Position numbers and translations under genes: made by a program. Positions 25,330-33,900 of a DNA stretch of 64,000 bases are shown in pieces. The DNA is taken from assembly GCA_004431415.1 (NCBI GenBank), contig QPMI01000059.1:62001-126000 (forward strand), written 5' to 3'. The notes beneath the pieces are model-generated. The model ran no database searches. It worked only from the letters and a program-made list of their open reading frames with translations, and was not told the DNA's origin. Position 1 is the stretch's first letter. Each line of letters begins with the position of its first letter. The DNA is from Cyanophora paradoxa. Taxonomy: Eukaryota; Glaucocystophyceae; Cyanophorales; Cyanophoraceae.

Positions 25330-25520
25330 TGCGCTCGCGCCCTGCTTATAATTTATGGCCTTCTAGATCTGAAGAGATGCGCGCATGCGCACTGCGCACT
25401 GCCAGGCTGCGGCAGTACTGGTGCGGCAGCGTCAACAGATCTGAGATCTAGATCTATTAGTACTACTAGGCTCAGCGGCTAGCTATAGGCTACATATCCT
25501 GTCGATGACGGCGCTAGTGA
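25330..25520. promoter_or_regulatory. Probable 5' flank/promoter of the REJ-GPS gene
   Basis: This is the only host-composition DNA left between the start codon of the minus-strand REJ-GPS gene and the viral element. It contains AGATCT/CTAG palindromes and no open frame of note. No specific promoter motif is identified. Confidence 0.35.
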
Positions 25521-25591
25521 CACATAGGGATATGCCAGATCCAAGCCCTCGGGCTTCGCCCTCTGGCTTGGATCTGGCATATCCCTATGTG
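25521..25591. repeat. Perfect 27-bp hairpin at the host-virus junction
   Basis: The arms at 25521-25547 and 25565-25591 are exact reverse complements, separated by a 17-base loop that itself contains GGGC-TTC-GCCC. It sits where GC-rich host sequence gives way to AT-rich viral sequence. It may be the terminus of the outer element, a remnant of its terminal repeat, or an independent foldback. It could also act as a terminator-like structure for the SAM-decarboxylase gene. Confidence 0.75.
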
Positions 25592-25666
25592 TGCGCGTTT
25601 TAGGCACTAGGGTAGTCAGCATCTATTTTAGGTCTTAGGGTATTAATCACGTCTTTTTGGCACCAG

Positions 25667-26083
25667 TCAATTGTCATCCAATAATTGATGCTCGAAACGC
25701 CTCTTCTCATGGTGTAATCTCTTTTTGATCACTGCCCCAAATCCAACAGCATATTTGTTTATCTCCTCCTCCAGCTCAAAAGCAATTAAACTTGTATTCC
25801 TTTCTGCCTGTTTTCCACAGCTGAATATATCTATTGCCAACATGCCTTGATCACTGTAGCAATGAGCAGAGCAATGGCTTTCATCTAATAATAATACTTG
25901 GGCAAATCCAGGGGGTGATTTGGTGCCATCAAAAATCTCAGCATGTTTGTGGACAACCTGTATTCCATATTTCTTGATGATGTCTTCACTGACATTCATG
26001 AGCCATTTAGAGAGCCCCACATGGTCGCTAATTGGTTGGCTGAATTGGAAATCGAGCATCACATGGTAACCTTTGGCAAGCAT
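25667..26083 (-). CDS. speD-like: S-adenosylmethionine decarboxylase (SpeD) homologue
   Basis: The 138-residue product has the bacterial/archaeal class-1 AdoMetDC core around 'LLLDESHCSAH' and 'LAIDIFSCG'. In the family, Ser of ESH is the self-processing residue that becomes the pyruvoyl group, and His and Cys complete the site. Here they are Ser69, His74 and Cys89, with the same spacing as Ser63/His68/Cys83 of the Thermotoga enzyme. The position equivalent to Thermotoga Ser55 is Ala61. The family makes decarboxylated SAM for spermidine synthesis, but some phage and bacterial homologues decarboxylate arginine or ornithine, so the substrate is uncertain. The start is the ATG at 26083; codons upstream offer only a TTG. 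It is the outermost gene of the element, next to the integrase. Confidence 0.8.
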   Translation of the reverse strand: MLAKGYHVMLDFQFSQPISDHVGLSKWLMNVSEDIIKKYGIQVVHKHAEIFDGTKSPPGFAQVLLLDESHCSAHCYSDQGMLAIDIFSCGKQAERNTSLIAFELEEEINKYAVGFGAVIKKRLHHEKRRFEHQLLDDN

Positions 26084-26130
26084 TTTGAATACCAATAGCT
26101 AAGAAAAAACAATAATGTGTAACAGATGTC

Positions 26131-27501
26131 TCATTCTGCCCTCCTCCTTGATCTCGTGGAAATTGCTGGAGCTTCATAGGTCTCCTTTGAATTCGAGAAA
26201 TCTCTATACCACCTTACTGCCTCTGCTCCCCCTGCTAATCTCTCTGTTCCCGCCACCCTCAATCTCTCCAACTCTCTCCCTTGTTTCTTCTTCTTCCCTG
26301 CTCTGTCCTCCAATAATGGTTTATCTGGCACATTTGGAGCCCTCTCAATCCCTTCTCTGGCCAAAAGTCGCTCTGTTCTGGCCTCTTTCTTTGCCTCTTC
26401 AATGACATTTATTGATGGCGCCTCCAAGAACTCCACGGTTTCCACTTTCTGTAATTCATAGTGGGCATAAAGTCGATCAATCATTTTTCCGGCAATGTCC
26501 CTCAATCTAAACTTGAACCCCTCCACTCCTTCTATTGTAAATATTTCGCGGCTCCAATTATTGCCCTGCTTGGCAAATGGACCCTTTTCTATTTTAGTTC
26601 TCACGTGGCTCCCTGCTGGATAGTCCTTTAGATATTCAATTGACTTCATGAATTTCTCGTTTTCTTTTGCGAGTATGAGGGGAACATGTACCTCTGTGGT
26701 CTCTGCTGGTTTCATCCCTGTTGCTGAGTGGATGGTATTATTGTAGTTGTAGGCAAAATCTTGGAGCTTGTCGAAAAACTTTACAGTATTATTCGCTATA
26801 CAATACGAGTTAATTAGCTTCTTTATTGTGCGATTAAAGGCTTCTATTCGGCCTTGGCTATTGTGATCTCCAACCTGCGAAACTTGGTGCTCAATCATCT
26901 GGGTTTCTAAATGGTCTTTAAATACCTTGTTCAGGAATTCGCTCCCAGCATCACTTTGTATCTTCACAATTGGACGAGGGACTTGTTGCTCAAGCTCCTT
27001 AAATGCGTTCAATGTGCTTTCTGCTGTCTTTCCCCTCATGGGAATTATAAAGCCCAGTCTGGTGGTGTTTTCTACAGCTGTGAGGAATGTGTTGTAGCCT
27101 TGATTCTGTTTGCTGTACGAAGGATAAAAGATTAGGTCTATGGCATAGCAGTCGAGTGGCTGTCTTATTGGGATATAGGCAGTCTTCTTGGCAGATGGGA
27201 GGGGTTTATTTATCTGGTTGATTTCTTGGGCATCATAGAATCTACGGATTGTCTTTCTTGGCACATCTGGAAGCTCTTTGGCCAATGAAGCAAGGCCTTT
27301 AAATCCTACCTTGGTGTCATAGAATGTCCTTGCTAAGGGATCCAAGTGGGGCACAGCAATGGCAGTTGGGATATCCGCAGGAACTAAAGCTTTGAGGTCA
27401 CTCTTTTTCTGAATGCGACCCCCTCTCTCCTCTTGAGGGATTGGGATTGGCAATATACTCACATCGTACTCTGTTTGTCTGCGTGTGATCTTTGATGACA
27501 T
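26131..27501 (-). CDS. Retroviral-type (rve) DDE integrase, outer element
   Basis: This 456-residue protein has an N-terminal helical region, then the RNase H-fold core with Asp122 (CYAIDLIF), Asp184 (IQSDAGSEF) and Glu220 (GRIEAFNRTIK). The second Asp and the Glu are separated by exactly 35 residues (DD35E). Behind it is the Polinton-typical C-terminal domain ('VRTKIEKGPFAKQGNNWSRE', about residues 305-355) and a charged tail rich in Arg/Glu. Such integrases join the element ends to host DNA and generate 5-6-bp duplications. It is transcribed with the same polarity as the polymerase, 11 bp downstream of it. All catalytic residues are present, so it could be functional. The ATG at 27501 directly follows a TATA-like AATATAG. 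Confidence 0.93.
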   Translation of the reverse strand: MSSKITRRQTEYDVSILPIPIPQEERGGRIQKKSDLKALVPADIPTAIAVPHLDPLARTFYDTKVGFKGLASLAKELPDVPRKTIRRFYDAQEINQINKPLPSAKKTAYIPIRQPLDCYAIDLIFYPSYSKQNQGYNTFLTAVENTTRLGFIIPMRGKTAESTLNAFKELEQQVPRPIVKIQSDAGSEFLNKVFKDHLETQMIEHQVSQVGDHNSQGRIEAFNRTIKKLINSYCIANNTVKFFDKLQDFAYNYNNTIHSATGMKPAETTEVHVPLILAKENEKFMKSIEYLKDYPAGSHVRTKIEKGPFAKQGNNWSREIFTIEGVEGFKFRLRDIAGKMIDRLYAHYELQKVETVEFLEAPSINVIEEAKKEARTERLLAREGIERAPNVPDKPLLEDRAGKKKKQGRELERLRVAGTERLAGGAEAVRWYRDFSNSKETYEAPAISTRSRRRAE

Positions 27502-27512
27502 CTATATTGGGA

Positions 27513-30500
27513 TTAGAAAGCAATCTTTGACATCTTCACATTGTAGGTCTCATTTTCAAGCTTCTTTTGGACAGTCATTTCGATTTGCTTGGGTTTTTGG
27601 TGGAGCACATAGTCTTTATAATCTTGGAAAGACAGATCTGTTTGAATGGTCTCCTTACAAACACCTGCCAGTTTTTTTATTTCCTCATCATCTGTTTTAA
27701 TGCTGTAACATTTCGGCCTTACCCCAGCATATTCAATAATGGTTCTGCCCTCAAACTCATTTTTGAACTTTCCAAGCTCTGTGGGGTGGGTATCAATGTC
27801 TTGTAGGTCTTTTGCTATAGTTTTCGAATTTATTTGAAGGCAAAGCGAATCTGTATCAGTAAAAAGCAGTTTACAGTCTGGCCATTTCCGCTTGATGGTG
27901 TTATAATAATAATCAAATAGGCGCAGCTTGGCAAGATCCAATACAAACGCACCAATTGCTATGGGCTTATCTAACTTGACATCTTTCTGTAGCATTTCGA
28001 AGGCTACTGCTGAATCGCTTAGTCTTGTTTCTGCTTTGAGTAGGGGCGATCTGGCGTATTTCATAAATTGCTTTTCGTTGGTGGCAATCTTGACATTAGA
28101 CCTTCCTCTCACTTTCTCAATGGTTTTGCCGAAAAGGCTATTGTTCATGATTTTAAAGAAGTCCTTTTCGGGTTTGGAAGGGGCTGCTCTGCGGTTTTGG
28201 GCATTGGATTCGACGTAGGGCTTCATAAAGGCAGCCTCAGTAAATGTTAGCACCCTGTGGATTTTGGTGACCTTTAAGCCTTGTGCTACCATGAATTGGA
28301 GCAAAGGTTTCGACACCACAAAGTTGGATATGTCTTGGCAGGCTGCTTGTAGCCCATCTTCTGTTCTCTTGATGACAAGAGGCAGTTCTTTGTGGAGTTG
28401 ATGGAGGTGCTGGGGATAATGAATGTCAATTTCTAAGATGGCCCCCTCTGCTGATGACAGGTCGTAATTTGAGGGTTCTGGGTGCCATTGGAAATTCGAG
28501 AGGGGTAGCTTTTGGGACAGGGCATATCCATATAGGTTATTGGCATCCAAATATATAATGTGTCTGTCCCTTTCCTTTTTGGCATATTTATGATTCATAA
28601 TCGAAAGGCCTCCCCTAATCATGCCTTCAACCATGTTGTACATATCAAGGTTGGAGAGGAGTTCGATTTTGGGCTTGGTGATCGATAGCATGCTGTCCCA
28701 TGATAGGCCAGGACTTGAGACATAATGGGCAGCATCCATCCCAAAAGTTTTGTGTGATTTCTGGCGGAAAAGCTGGAACTTTTCCATTAATCCTTCCACG
28801 TTCTGGACGCCATAATCAATAAAGTTTTTGATGTCAATGAATTTAAAGCAACCCCAAGTGATCGACATGTAGTTGTCAAACGATTTTGCGAGGACTTCCA
28901 CCCTTTTTTCGGGATTTAAGGCGACTGCCTTGAATATCTGCGTTCCAGATAGGGACAGATCATTGGTCACTATGGGAATCTTGGTGAGATTGCTGGTGCG
29001 TCTGTGGAGATTACATTTGCGACATGCTGTGCCTACAAAATCGCCAGTTTGGTGGTCGTGATCCCTCACTTTATAATTGTCTTGGGTGAAATCACCTTGG
29101 CAGATGTAGCAGGTTTTAGCAAGGTAATGGGTACGTTTCTGCTCTTTGGTCAGTGACATTGGGATGTTGGTAAATAGGGCTTTGAATAGCTCTGGGGCTG
29201 TGCTGTCGAGGGTACTCAGGAGCTCAAAGATGTTGGAGTGGGTTTTAGTGAGTACTACTTTATTATTGTGGAGAGCTGTCAGTGAGATTGATTTGATCTT
29301 GAACATACCAGAAATATCTGTTTCAAAATCGAAATAGCAATAGGCAATCACGGGGAGGAATACAGTCTTTGAGAGATGTTTAAGACCAAATTCAATGAAT
29401 GTGGATTGTTTTGGGGTCTCTCCAGCACTTGTCTTCCAATCCACACAACGTTTGCTTTGAATGTGGGATTGAAGCTTCTCCTCAGTCTTGAAGTGGTTGG
29501 AACAGGTTTTACAGAAATGGAGTCGCTGCTTATCATTTTTAGCTAAGACTCTGGACATGCTGAATATTGTGGTATAGTGACTGTTACCATTTTCGTCTGT
29601 AATTAGCAGCAGATCCACTTGGTGTTTCCTGTTCCTTGAGGAGCTGTTGTGGAGTAGATTAATTTCTTCTGTAGAATTAGAGGGGTCGTAAATATTAATA
29701 GAGATCGCTGGATTGAGATTTTCAAAGAGATCAATAGTATCAGCATCCGCCTTCACAGGAAACTCAATGCCCTCGAAATTTAGTTCTTTTTTGAACCACC
29801 TCCTGTATTGGGAAGTCTCATTGCGCTTGTGGCTATTTACTTCGTCCTTGTGAATATAGCTCAGGATGGAGTATTCAAAGCACCTATTGTCCTTGTTATT
29901 AACATTGACAATGGCGCGTTTATTCTTCAGCCACTCAGGCAATGGAATAAATGCTCCTCCTGAGATTGGCTTAAAGGAGAGAACAATGACCCTGAGGGCT
30001 TGGATGCTATCTAATCTGTAGCTATCTGTGACATTAATTTGCGACTGGCATTCCTTGGCAAGTTTAGCAGTCTCTTTTGTGAGGATTCGAGATCTTGTCA
30101 TGATAGCATAGGTGCTGTAAATGTGCTTGGTAATAAAATCTCTCGAATTGTTTGCTTTTGAAAAGCGACAGACAAATGTAAAGCGAGTTTTAATCGACAT
30201 CTGTGAATTGATGGCGTCTTGGAGCCTTGTGTGGAGCTCCTCAGAGTAGGTGTCTATAAACTCTTGGGTGGTCAGGATCTGGTGCTGAGCTCTGATTGTG
30301 AAATCGATGTATTTATTATTTAGAGCACGATGCTCATTTATTAAGGTAGTGTATTCATCTCCTCTGACTTGAGTTGTGGTAGTTTGTTCGACTTGGATTT
30401 GGCCAAGGCGATCAGTCTCATCAAGGGCGTCAATTTTCCCTAATAGCTCTCGATTGAGAGCTTGAAGCCCCTTGAGCTTCTTGTTGGTTTGGCTTATGTA

Positions 30501-30608
30501 TGATTCATATTCGCTTTCACTGATGGAGTGGTTCGCAAGGAGGAAGGCCAGATTCCCGAGAATCTTGTCCTGAAGCTCCTTAATTTGGTAGTGGCTGGGG
30601 CGGGGCAT
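27513..30608 (-). CDS. Protein-primed family B DNA polymerase (pPolB), outer element
   Basis: From the ATG at 30608 the product is 1,031 residues; the open frame continues further upstream but lacks viral character there, and a TATATATA box lies 18 bp before this ATG. Visible in order are a coiled N-terminus, a 'DNRCFEYSIL' segment with a later 'SHYTTIF' (possibly OTU-protease-like), a C2H2-like finger, exonuclease motif I 'DFET' (about residue 425), and a Cys/His cluster 'CYICQGDF...CRKC' (about 500-535). The polymerase motifs follow: A 'YLDANNLYG' (about 685), B 'KIMNNSLFGKT' (about 817) and C 'FTDTDSL' (about 914). The exonuclease region after the Cys cluster is more than 100 residues shorter than in the inner element's enzyme and lacks motif II and III aspartates. 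The polymerase active site is intact. Confidence 0.93.
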   Translation of the reverse strand: MPRPSHYQIKELQDKILGNLAFLLANHSISESEYESYISQTNKKLKGLQALNRELLGKIDALDETDRLGQIQVEQTTTTQVRGDEYTTLINEHRALNNKYIDFTIRAQHQILTTQEFIDTYSEELHTRLQDAINSQMSIKTRFTFVCRFSKANNSRDFITKHIYSTYAIMTRSRILTKETAKLAKECQSQINVTDSYRLDSIQALRVIVLSFKPISGGAFIPLPEWLKNKRAIVNVNNKDNRCFEYSILSYIHKDEVNSHKRNETSQYRRWFKKELNFEGIEFPVKADADTIDLFENLNPAISINIYDPSNSTEEINLLHNSSSRNRKHQVDLLLITDENGNSHYTTIFSMSRVLAKNDKQRLHFCKTCSNHFKTEEKLQSHIQSKRCVDWKTSAGETPKQSTFIEFGLKHLSKTVFLPVIAYCYFDFETDISGMFKIKSISLTALHNNKVVLTKTHSNIFELLSTLDSTAPELFKALFTNIPMSLTKEQKRTHYLAKTCYICQGDFTQDNYKVRDHDHQTGDFVGTACRKCNLHRRTSNLTKIPIVTNDLSLSGTQIFKAVALNPEKRVEVLAKSFDNYMSITWGCFKFIDIKNFIDYGVQNVEGLMEKFQLFRQKSHKTFGMDAAHYVSSPGLSWDSMLSITKPKIELLSNLDMYNMVEGMIRGGLSIMNHKYAKKERDRHIIYLDANNLYGYALSQKLPLSNFQWHPEPSNYDLSSAEGAILEIDIHYPQHLHQLHKELPLVIKRTEDGLQAACQDISNFVVSKPLLQFMVAQGLKVTKIHRVLTFTEAAFMKPYVESNAQNRRAAPSKPEKDFFKIMNNSLFGKTIEKVRGRSNVKIATNEKQFMKYARSPLLKAETRLSDSAVAFEMLQKDVKLDKPIAIGAFVLDLAKLRLFDYYYNTIKRKWPDCKLLFTDTDSLCLQINSKTIAKDLQDIDTHPTELGKFKNEFEGRTIIEYAGVRPKCYSIKTDDEEIKKLAGVCKETIQTDLSFQDYKDYVLHQKPKQIEMTVQKKLENETYNVKMSKIAF

Positions 30609-30625
30609 GGTTGTGGGGTTGTACT

Positions 30626-30633
30626 TATATATA
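30626..30633 (-). promoter_or_regulatory. TATA-like box of the outer pPolB gene
   Basis: TATATATA lies 18 bp upstream of the chosen ATG on the minus strand. It is shared in position with the 5' flank of the divergent HNH-AP2 gene, so the 96-bp gap may serve both genes. Confidence 0.5.
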
Positions 30634-30704
30634 GGTACGAAAATAATCTTTAAATGCTGCGTAGAATTTGGAAGATTAATTTGTGTGTCTATTGTAGACG
30701 AAAA

Positions 30705-31277
30705 ATGGAAACCTTTGATCAGGATTTGGTTGAAACCAAGTTTGACGACGTGGACTCCATGAAATATTTCTACGTTCCACTTGGAGGGGCCAAAGGAAGG
30801 GGCCAGTATATGATATGTGATATCGAAGATGCTCCTACAATGATGAGATATAACTGGTGTTTGGATGGGGATGGTTATGCTAAGACAAGTGTAAAGCGAG
30901 ATGAAGGGAAATGGTTGGTATTGTATGCTCATCGATTGATAATGACAAATGAACTGAAAGAAGGGTTGGTTGTCGACCATGTGAGCAGAGATAAATTGGA
31001 CAACAGGAAGTGTAATCTGAGGGTATGCTATCCTTTTGAGAATAATAGGAATAGGAGTAAAAGCAGCAATACAAGCAGTCAATATAAAGGTGTTTCTTTC
31101 AAGAAACGAGAGGGTAAATGGTGTGCTCAGATTACAATTAATGACAAAAGGCTCTCTTTGGGGTATTACAAAAATGAAGCCTTAGCCGCTCATGCCTACA
31201 ATCAGGCGGCAATTGAACACTATGGAGACTTTGCCGCTCTCAATGAGATTAAGCCCGAGGCACAAAATACCGAATAG
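30705..31277 (+). CDS. HNH endonuclease with AP2 DNA-binding domain, outer element
   Basis: The likely start is the ATG at 30705 (METFDQDL), giving 190 residues; an in-frame ATG at 30654 would add 17. The centre has an HNH core ('YAHRLIM', 'VVDHVSRDKLDNRKCNLR', about residues 74-106). It is followed by an AP2-like domain at about 126-180 ('YKGVSFKKREGKWCAQI', 'LGYYKNEALAAHAYNQAA'). This architecture is common in free-standing homing endonucleases of phages and algal viruses. It is divergent from pPolB. A related gene is present in the inner element. No intron or intein host site is evident beside it. Confidence 0.85.
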   Translation: METFDQDLVETKFDDVDSMKYFYVPLGGAKGRGQYMICDIEDAPTMMRYNWCLDGDGYAKTSVKRDEGKWLVLYAHRLIMTNELKEGLVVDHVSRDKLDNRKCNLRVCYPFENNRNRSKSSNTSSQYKGVSFKKREGKWCAQITINDKRLSLGYYKNEALAAHAYNQAAIEHYGDFAALNEIKPEAQNTE

Positions 31278-31332
31278 AATCAGCATTTAAAGAATAAAAT
31301 CTTACCTATAGTGTAGAGGAACAAGAATTAAA

Positions 31333-31524
31333 ATGGCATACCATGCGGCATCTCAAATTGCCTATGTGACTCGTCGCCGTGCTCAAGATCCTGCTTTCCG
31401 TGAGAGAATGAAGCTTAATAGTCTGAGGAGCAGATACTACAAAGGTGACCCCCTTCCCTGTGTGAGGTACCTCTTTGATGAAAGGAGGTGCCTTGTTGGC
31501 AGACCAAGGACAGTGGTGTATTGA
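31333..31524 (+). CDS. Small basic protein of unknown function
   Basis: A 63-residue Arg-rich protein starts at the ATG at 31333. It contains 'RRRAQDPAFRERMKLNSLRS' (limit of quotation) and ends 'GRPRTVVY'. The pattern of a D-P, R-E, K, L, Y-R segment recurs in the frameshifted gene at 36392-36621 and in the AT-hook protein of the inner element (46497-46841). I infer a family of small DNA- or RNA-binding proteins, possibly genome-condensing or regulatory. No named domain is recognised. Confidence 0.6.
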   Translation: MAYHAASQIAYVTRRRAQDPAFRERMKLNSLRSRYYKGDPLPCVRYLFDERRCLVGRPRTVVY

Positions 31525-31627
31525 GGGGGTCGCGAAAAATTGATTGTTTTATTTAATGATTCTATAAACTACTTAAGGACAAGGGTGTCAATAGAATCAT
31601 CAAATTATTTTCTCACCCTACTGTAGA

Positions 31628-31954
31628 ATGGCTCCCTCATTCAGCTCAATCAACCCCAATGGCAACACCTTCATTCTCACTGAGCGCATCCACAGAGGTA
31701 ACCTCAAATGGGTGGTGGAGAACTTTGATAATCTCCAGTTTCGCCCTGAAACTGACAAGACCCAAATGAGAGCCATCATCCAGAAATTACTTTCTATCGT
31801 CCATCATGAGGGCTACCACACCTGTAAATATAAGCAGGTGAAGCACAACACTGGTAGGTACTTTGTGGATGGAAAAACCCCAGCCTTCAAAGCATCTGTA
31901 GGGAAATTCGCCACACCATTTCCAAGGACTACTACTATGACATTGACATTGTGA
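31628..31954 (+). CDS. TVpol-helicase, N-terminal fragment before a frameshift
   Basis: The ATG at 31628 begins a frame whose first about 83 codons lead into the palm region of the downstream frame. Near 31878-31881 (a run of four C after five A) the coding sense moves to the frame of the next entry; the remaining codons to 31954 are out-of-frame text. Adding one C in that run joins both parts into 757 codons without a stop. No canonical X-XXY-YYZ slippery heptamer is present in the zero frame, which argues against programmed frameshifting. Confidence 0.75.
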   Translation: MAPSFSSINPNGNTFILTERIHRGNLKWVVENFDNLQFRPETDKTQMRAIIQKLLSIVHHEGYHTCKYKQVKHNTGRYFVDGKTPAFKASVGKFATPFPRTTTMTLTL

Positions 31955-33900
31955 ACTGCCACCCTGTCCTGCTTGTTCAGTATTGTGAGAAACATTCAAT
32001 TGCCACTCCTCAGCTGAACAAATATGTTCAGAGCAGGGATGAAATTCTTGATGATCTCTGTGAGGTCACCCAGAAATCCAAGGCTGATGTCAAGCGCAGC
32101 ATTCTGGCAGTCATCAATGGTGGGCAAGGGGCTGACCTCTCTAGCCTACTTATCAATCACAAGTACTTCAGTGATCTCAAAGAGGAAATGGCCAAAGTCC
32201 ATCAATTCATTGGTGGGATTGAGAAGCAGCGCTTCTATGCTATTGCTAAGCGCAAGAAAGAAAGCAATGTACTTGGTTCCACCATGAATATGGTACTATG
32301 TGACCTTGAGAATCAGGTGTTAATGGCTGCTTGTGAGTACTTCAGTGCTCTTAAGCTCCATGTGGATGTCTTGGTCTTTGATGGATGTATGATCAGGAAA
32401 GACCCCAAAGTATTGAGTGCTTTGGAAGAGGTTAGTGATTATGTGGAGGGGAAAACTGGCTACAGGGTGACTTTTGTGGAAAAACCTATGACCAGTGGGT
32501 TTGATGTACCTGAATGTCAAGCTTCCCTTTCCAACATTGATTACAAGACTGCTCCAATTCCTACCAACTGTGATTACATGGAGATCAAGCCCTACATGGA
32601 TGCCAGACTTGCTCACATTATGAAGCCTGGGTTTGTCTTGTCTTGGAATGATCATACCAAGAAGTATGACACAACCAGCTTCAAAAGCTTGGCTGAGGAT
32701 GTATACCCTCACATTCAGTACACAGAGTTTGACCTAATGTCTATGAAGATGGAGCCTCATAACTTCATCAAAAAGTGGGCGAAAGATGAGACTGCCACAA
32801 GGTATGATTACTTGGACTTCCTCCCACCTCCTGTAAAATCTGCTTCCACCACTGCCAAGGTGTTTAATGCCTATGCTGGTATGAAAGGTGAGCTTATGGA
32901 TGTGAGTGAAATGGGTATTCCTCCTGATGTAACTGAGGAAGATGTTAGCCCATTCCTTGACCACATGATGATTCTCAGTGGTGAAGATGCTTCTACATTC
33001 AATTACATACTGAAGTACTTTGCCCACATTATTCAGAGACCTGGGGAGTTGAATGGGATTTCAATCATCTTCAAGGGAAAGCAAGGAGTGGGGAAGAACA
33101 TCATATTGGATTGGTTTCAAAATGAAATACTGGGTGGGGACTTGGCTTTCAGCACAGCCAACCCACTGAAGGACTTATTTGGAAACTTTGCCCACCAGCG
33201 AAAGCACAAACTACTTATCACTGTGAATGAGGCAAGTGGCAAAGACACCTTCACAAACAGTGATGCCCTCAAGGACATGATCACTGCTGAGAAAATTGTA
33301 ATTGAGGCTAAGTATGTCAATTCTCATGAGGTGAGGAATTTTGCCAGGATCATATTTACTACCAACAACACCCTACCAATCAAAGTGGAGGCTGGAGATA
33401 GAAGGTTTGTGATTGTGGAGGTGAGTGACAAGAAAAAGGGTGACATGAAATATTTCAAGGCACTGGGTAATTGGCTGAAGGAGCCAAGAAACCAGCACAT
33501 GGTATTCCTTTACTTGAAAAACAAGGTGGATGTCACAGACGTGAACTGGTATGCTGACAGGCCAATGACCAACAGCTACTACCTTGCCCAACAAGCAAGT
33601 GTTCCTGTCACTGCCTTGTTCACCAAGGATTTGGTAGACACCCAAAAGATTACCAAGGACACACCAAGGACTGAGAACAGGCAACAGGTGTGGGAGTGGT
33701 TCCAGCAGTTCATTACAATTAATAAATTCAAGAATGAATTCAGCTCAAGGAAGTTCTACATTGAGATGGCTGGACTGGAATATGTGAGGCCTACCAAGTA
33801 TTGTGGAAGGGAGTGTTATGTCTTCAAGTGGGATGAGATGATGGCTTACTTCAAGAGCTGTGGGCTGTTGGTGGAGTTTTTGGAAGAGGAGGAGGATTAG
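31882..33900 (+). CDS. TVpol (family A-like polymerase) fused to superfamily 3 helicase, C-terminal part
   Basis: In the second frame the protein opens with 'DYYYDIDIVNCHP' (palm motif A-like), then 'KRSILAVINGG' (motif B-like) and 'DVLVFDGCM' (motif C-like), as in the TVpol family described for transposons and viruses. The C-terminal half is an S3H/D5-type helicase: Walker A 'GKQGVGKN' (around 33,080), with Asn where Ser/Thr is usual, followed by a Walker B-like 'KLLITVNEASGKD' and motif C 'ARIIFTTNN'. It ends in an acidic tail at 33900. Such fusions prime and unwind DNA in virophages and PLVs. The open frame lacks its own ATG here; a GTG-initiated reading at 31951 is the longest start-to-stop call. 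Confidence 0.85.
   Translation, partial: SLQSICREIRHTISKDYYYDIDIVNCHPVLLVQYCEKHSIATPQLNKYVQSRDEILDDLCEVTQKSKADVKRSILAVINGGQGADLSSLLINHKYFSDLKEEMAKVHQFIGGIEKQRFYAIAKRKKESNVLGSTMNMVLCDLENQVLMAACEYFSALKLHVDVLVFDGCMIRKDPKVLSALEEVSDYVEGKTGYRVTFVEKPMTSGFDVPECQASLSNIDYKTAPIPTNCDYMEIKPYMDARLAHIMKPGFVLSWNDHTKKYDTTSFKSLAEDVYPHIQYTEFDLMSMKMEPHNFIKKWAKDETATRYDYLDFLPPPVKSASTTAKVFNAYAGMKGELMDVSEMGIPPDVTEEDVSPFLDHMMILSGEDASTFNYILKYFAHIIQRPGELNGISIIFKGKQGVGKNIILDWFQNEILGGDLAFSTANPLKDLFGNFAHQRKHKLLITVNEASGKDTFTNSDALKDMITAEKIVIEAKYVNSHEVRNFARIIFTTNNTLPIKVEAGDRRFVIVEVSDKKKGDMKYFKALGNWLKEPRNQHMVFLYLKNKVDVTDVNWYADRPMTNSYYLAQQASVPVTALFTKDLVDTQKITKDTPRTENRQQVWEWFQQFITINKFKNEFSSRKFYIEMAGLEYVRPTKYCGRECYVFKWDEMMAYFKSCGLLVEFLEEEED

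Noticed and set aside
31870-31885. Programmed -1 ribosomal frameshift in the TVpol-helicase gene
   Set aside because: The zero-frame codons GGA-AAA-ACC-CCA do not form an X-XXY-YYZ heptamer. The site resembles the other single-C losses in this window.
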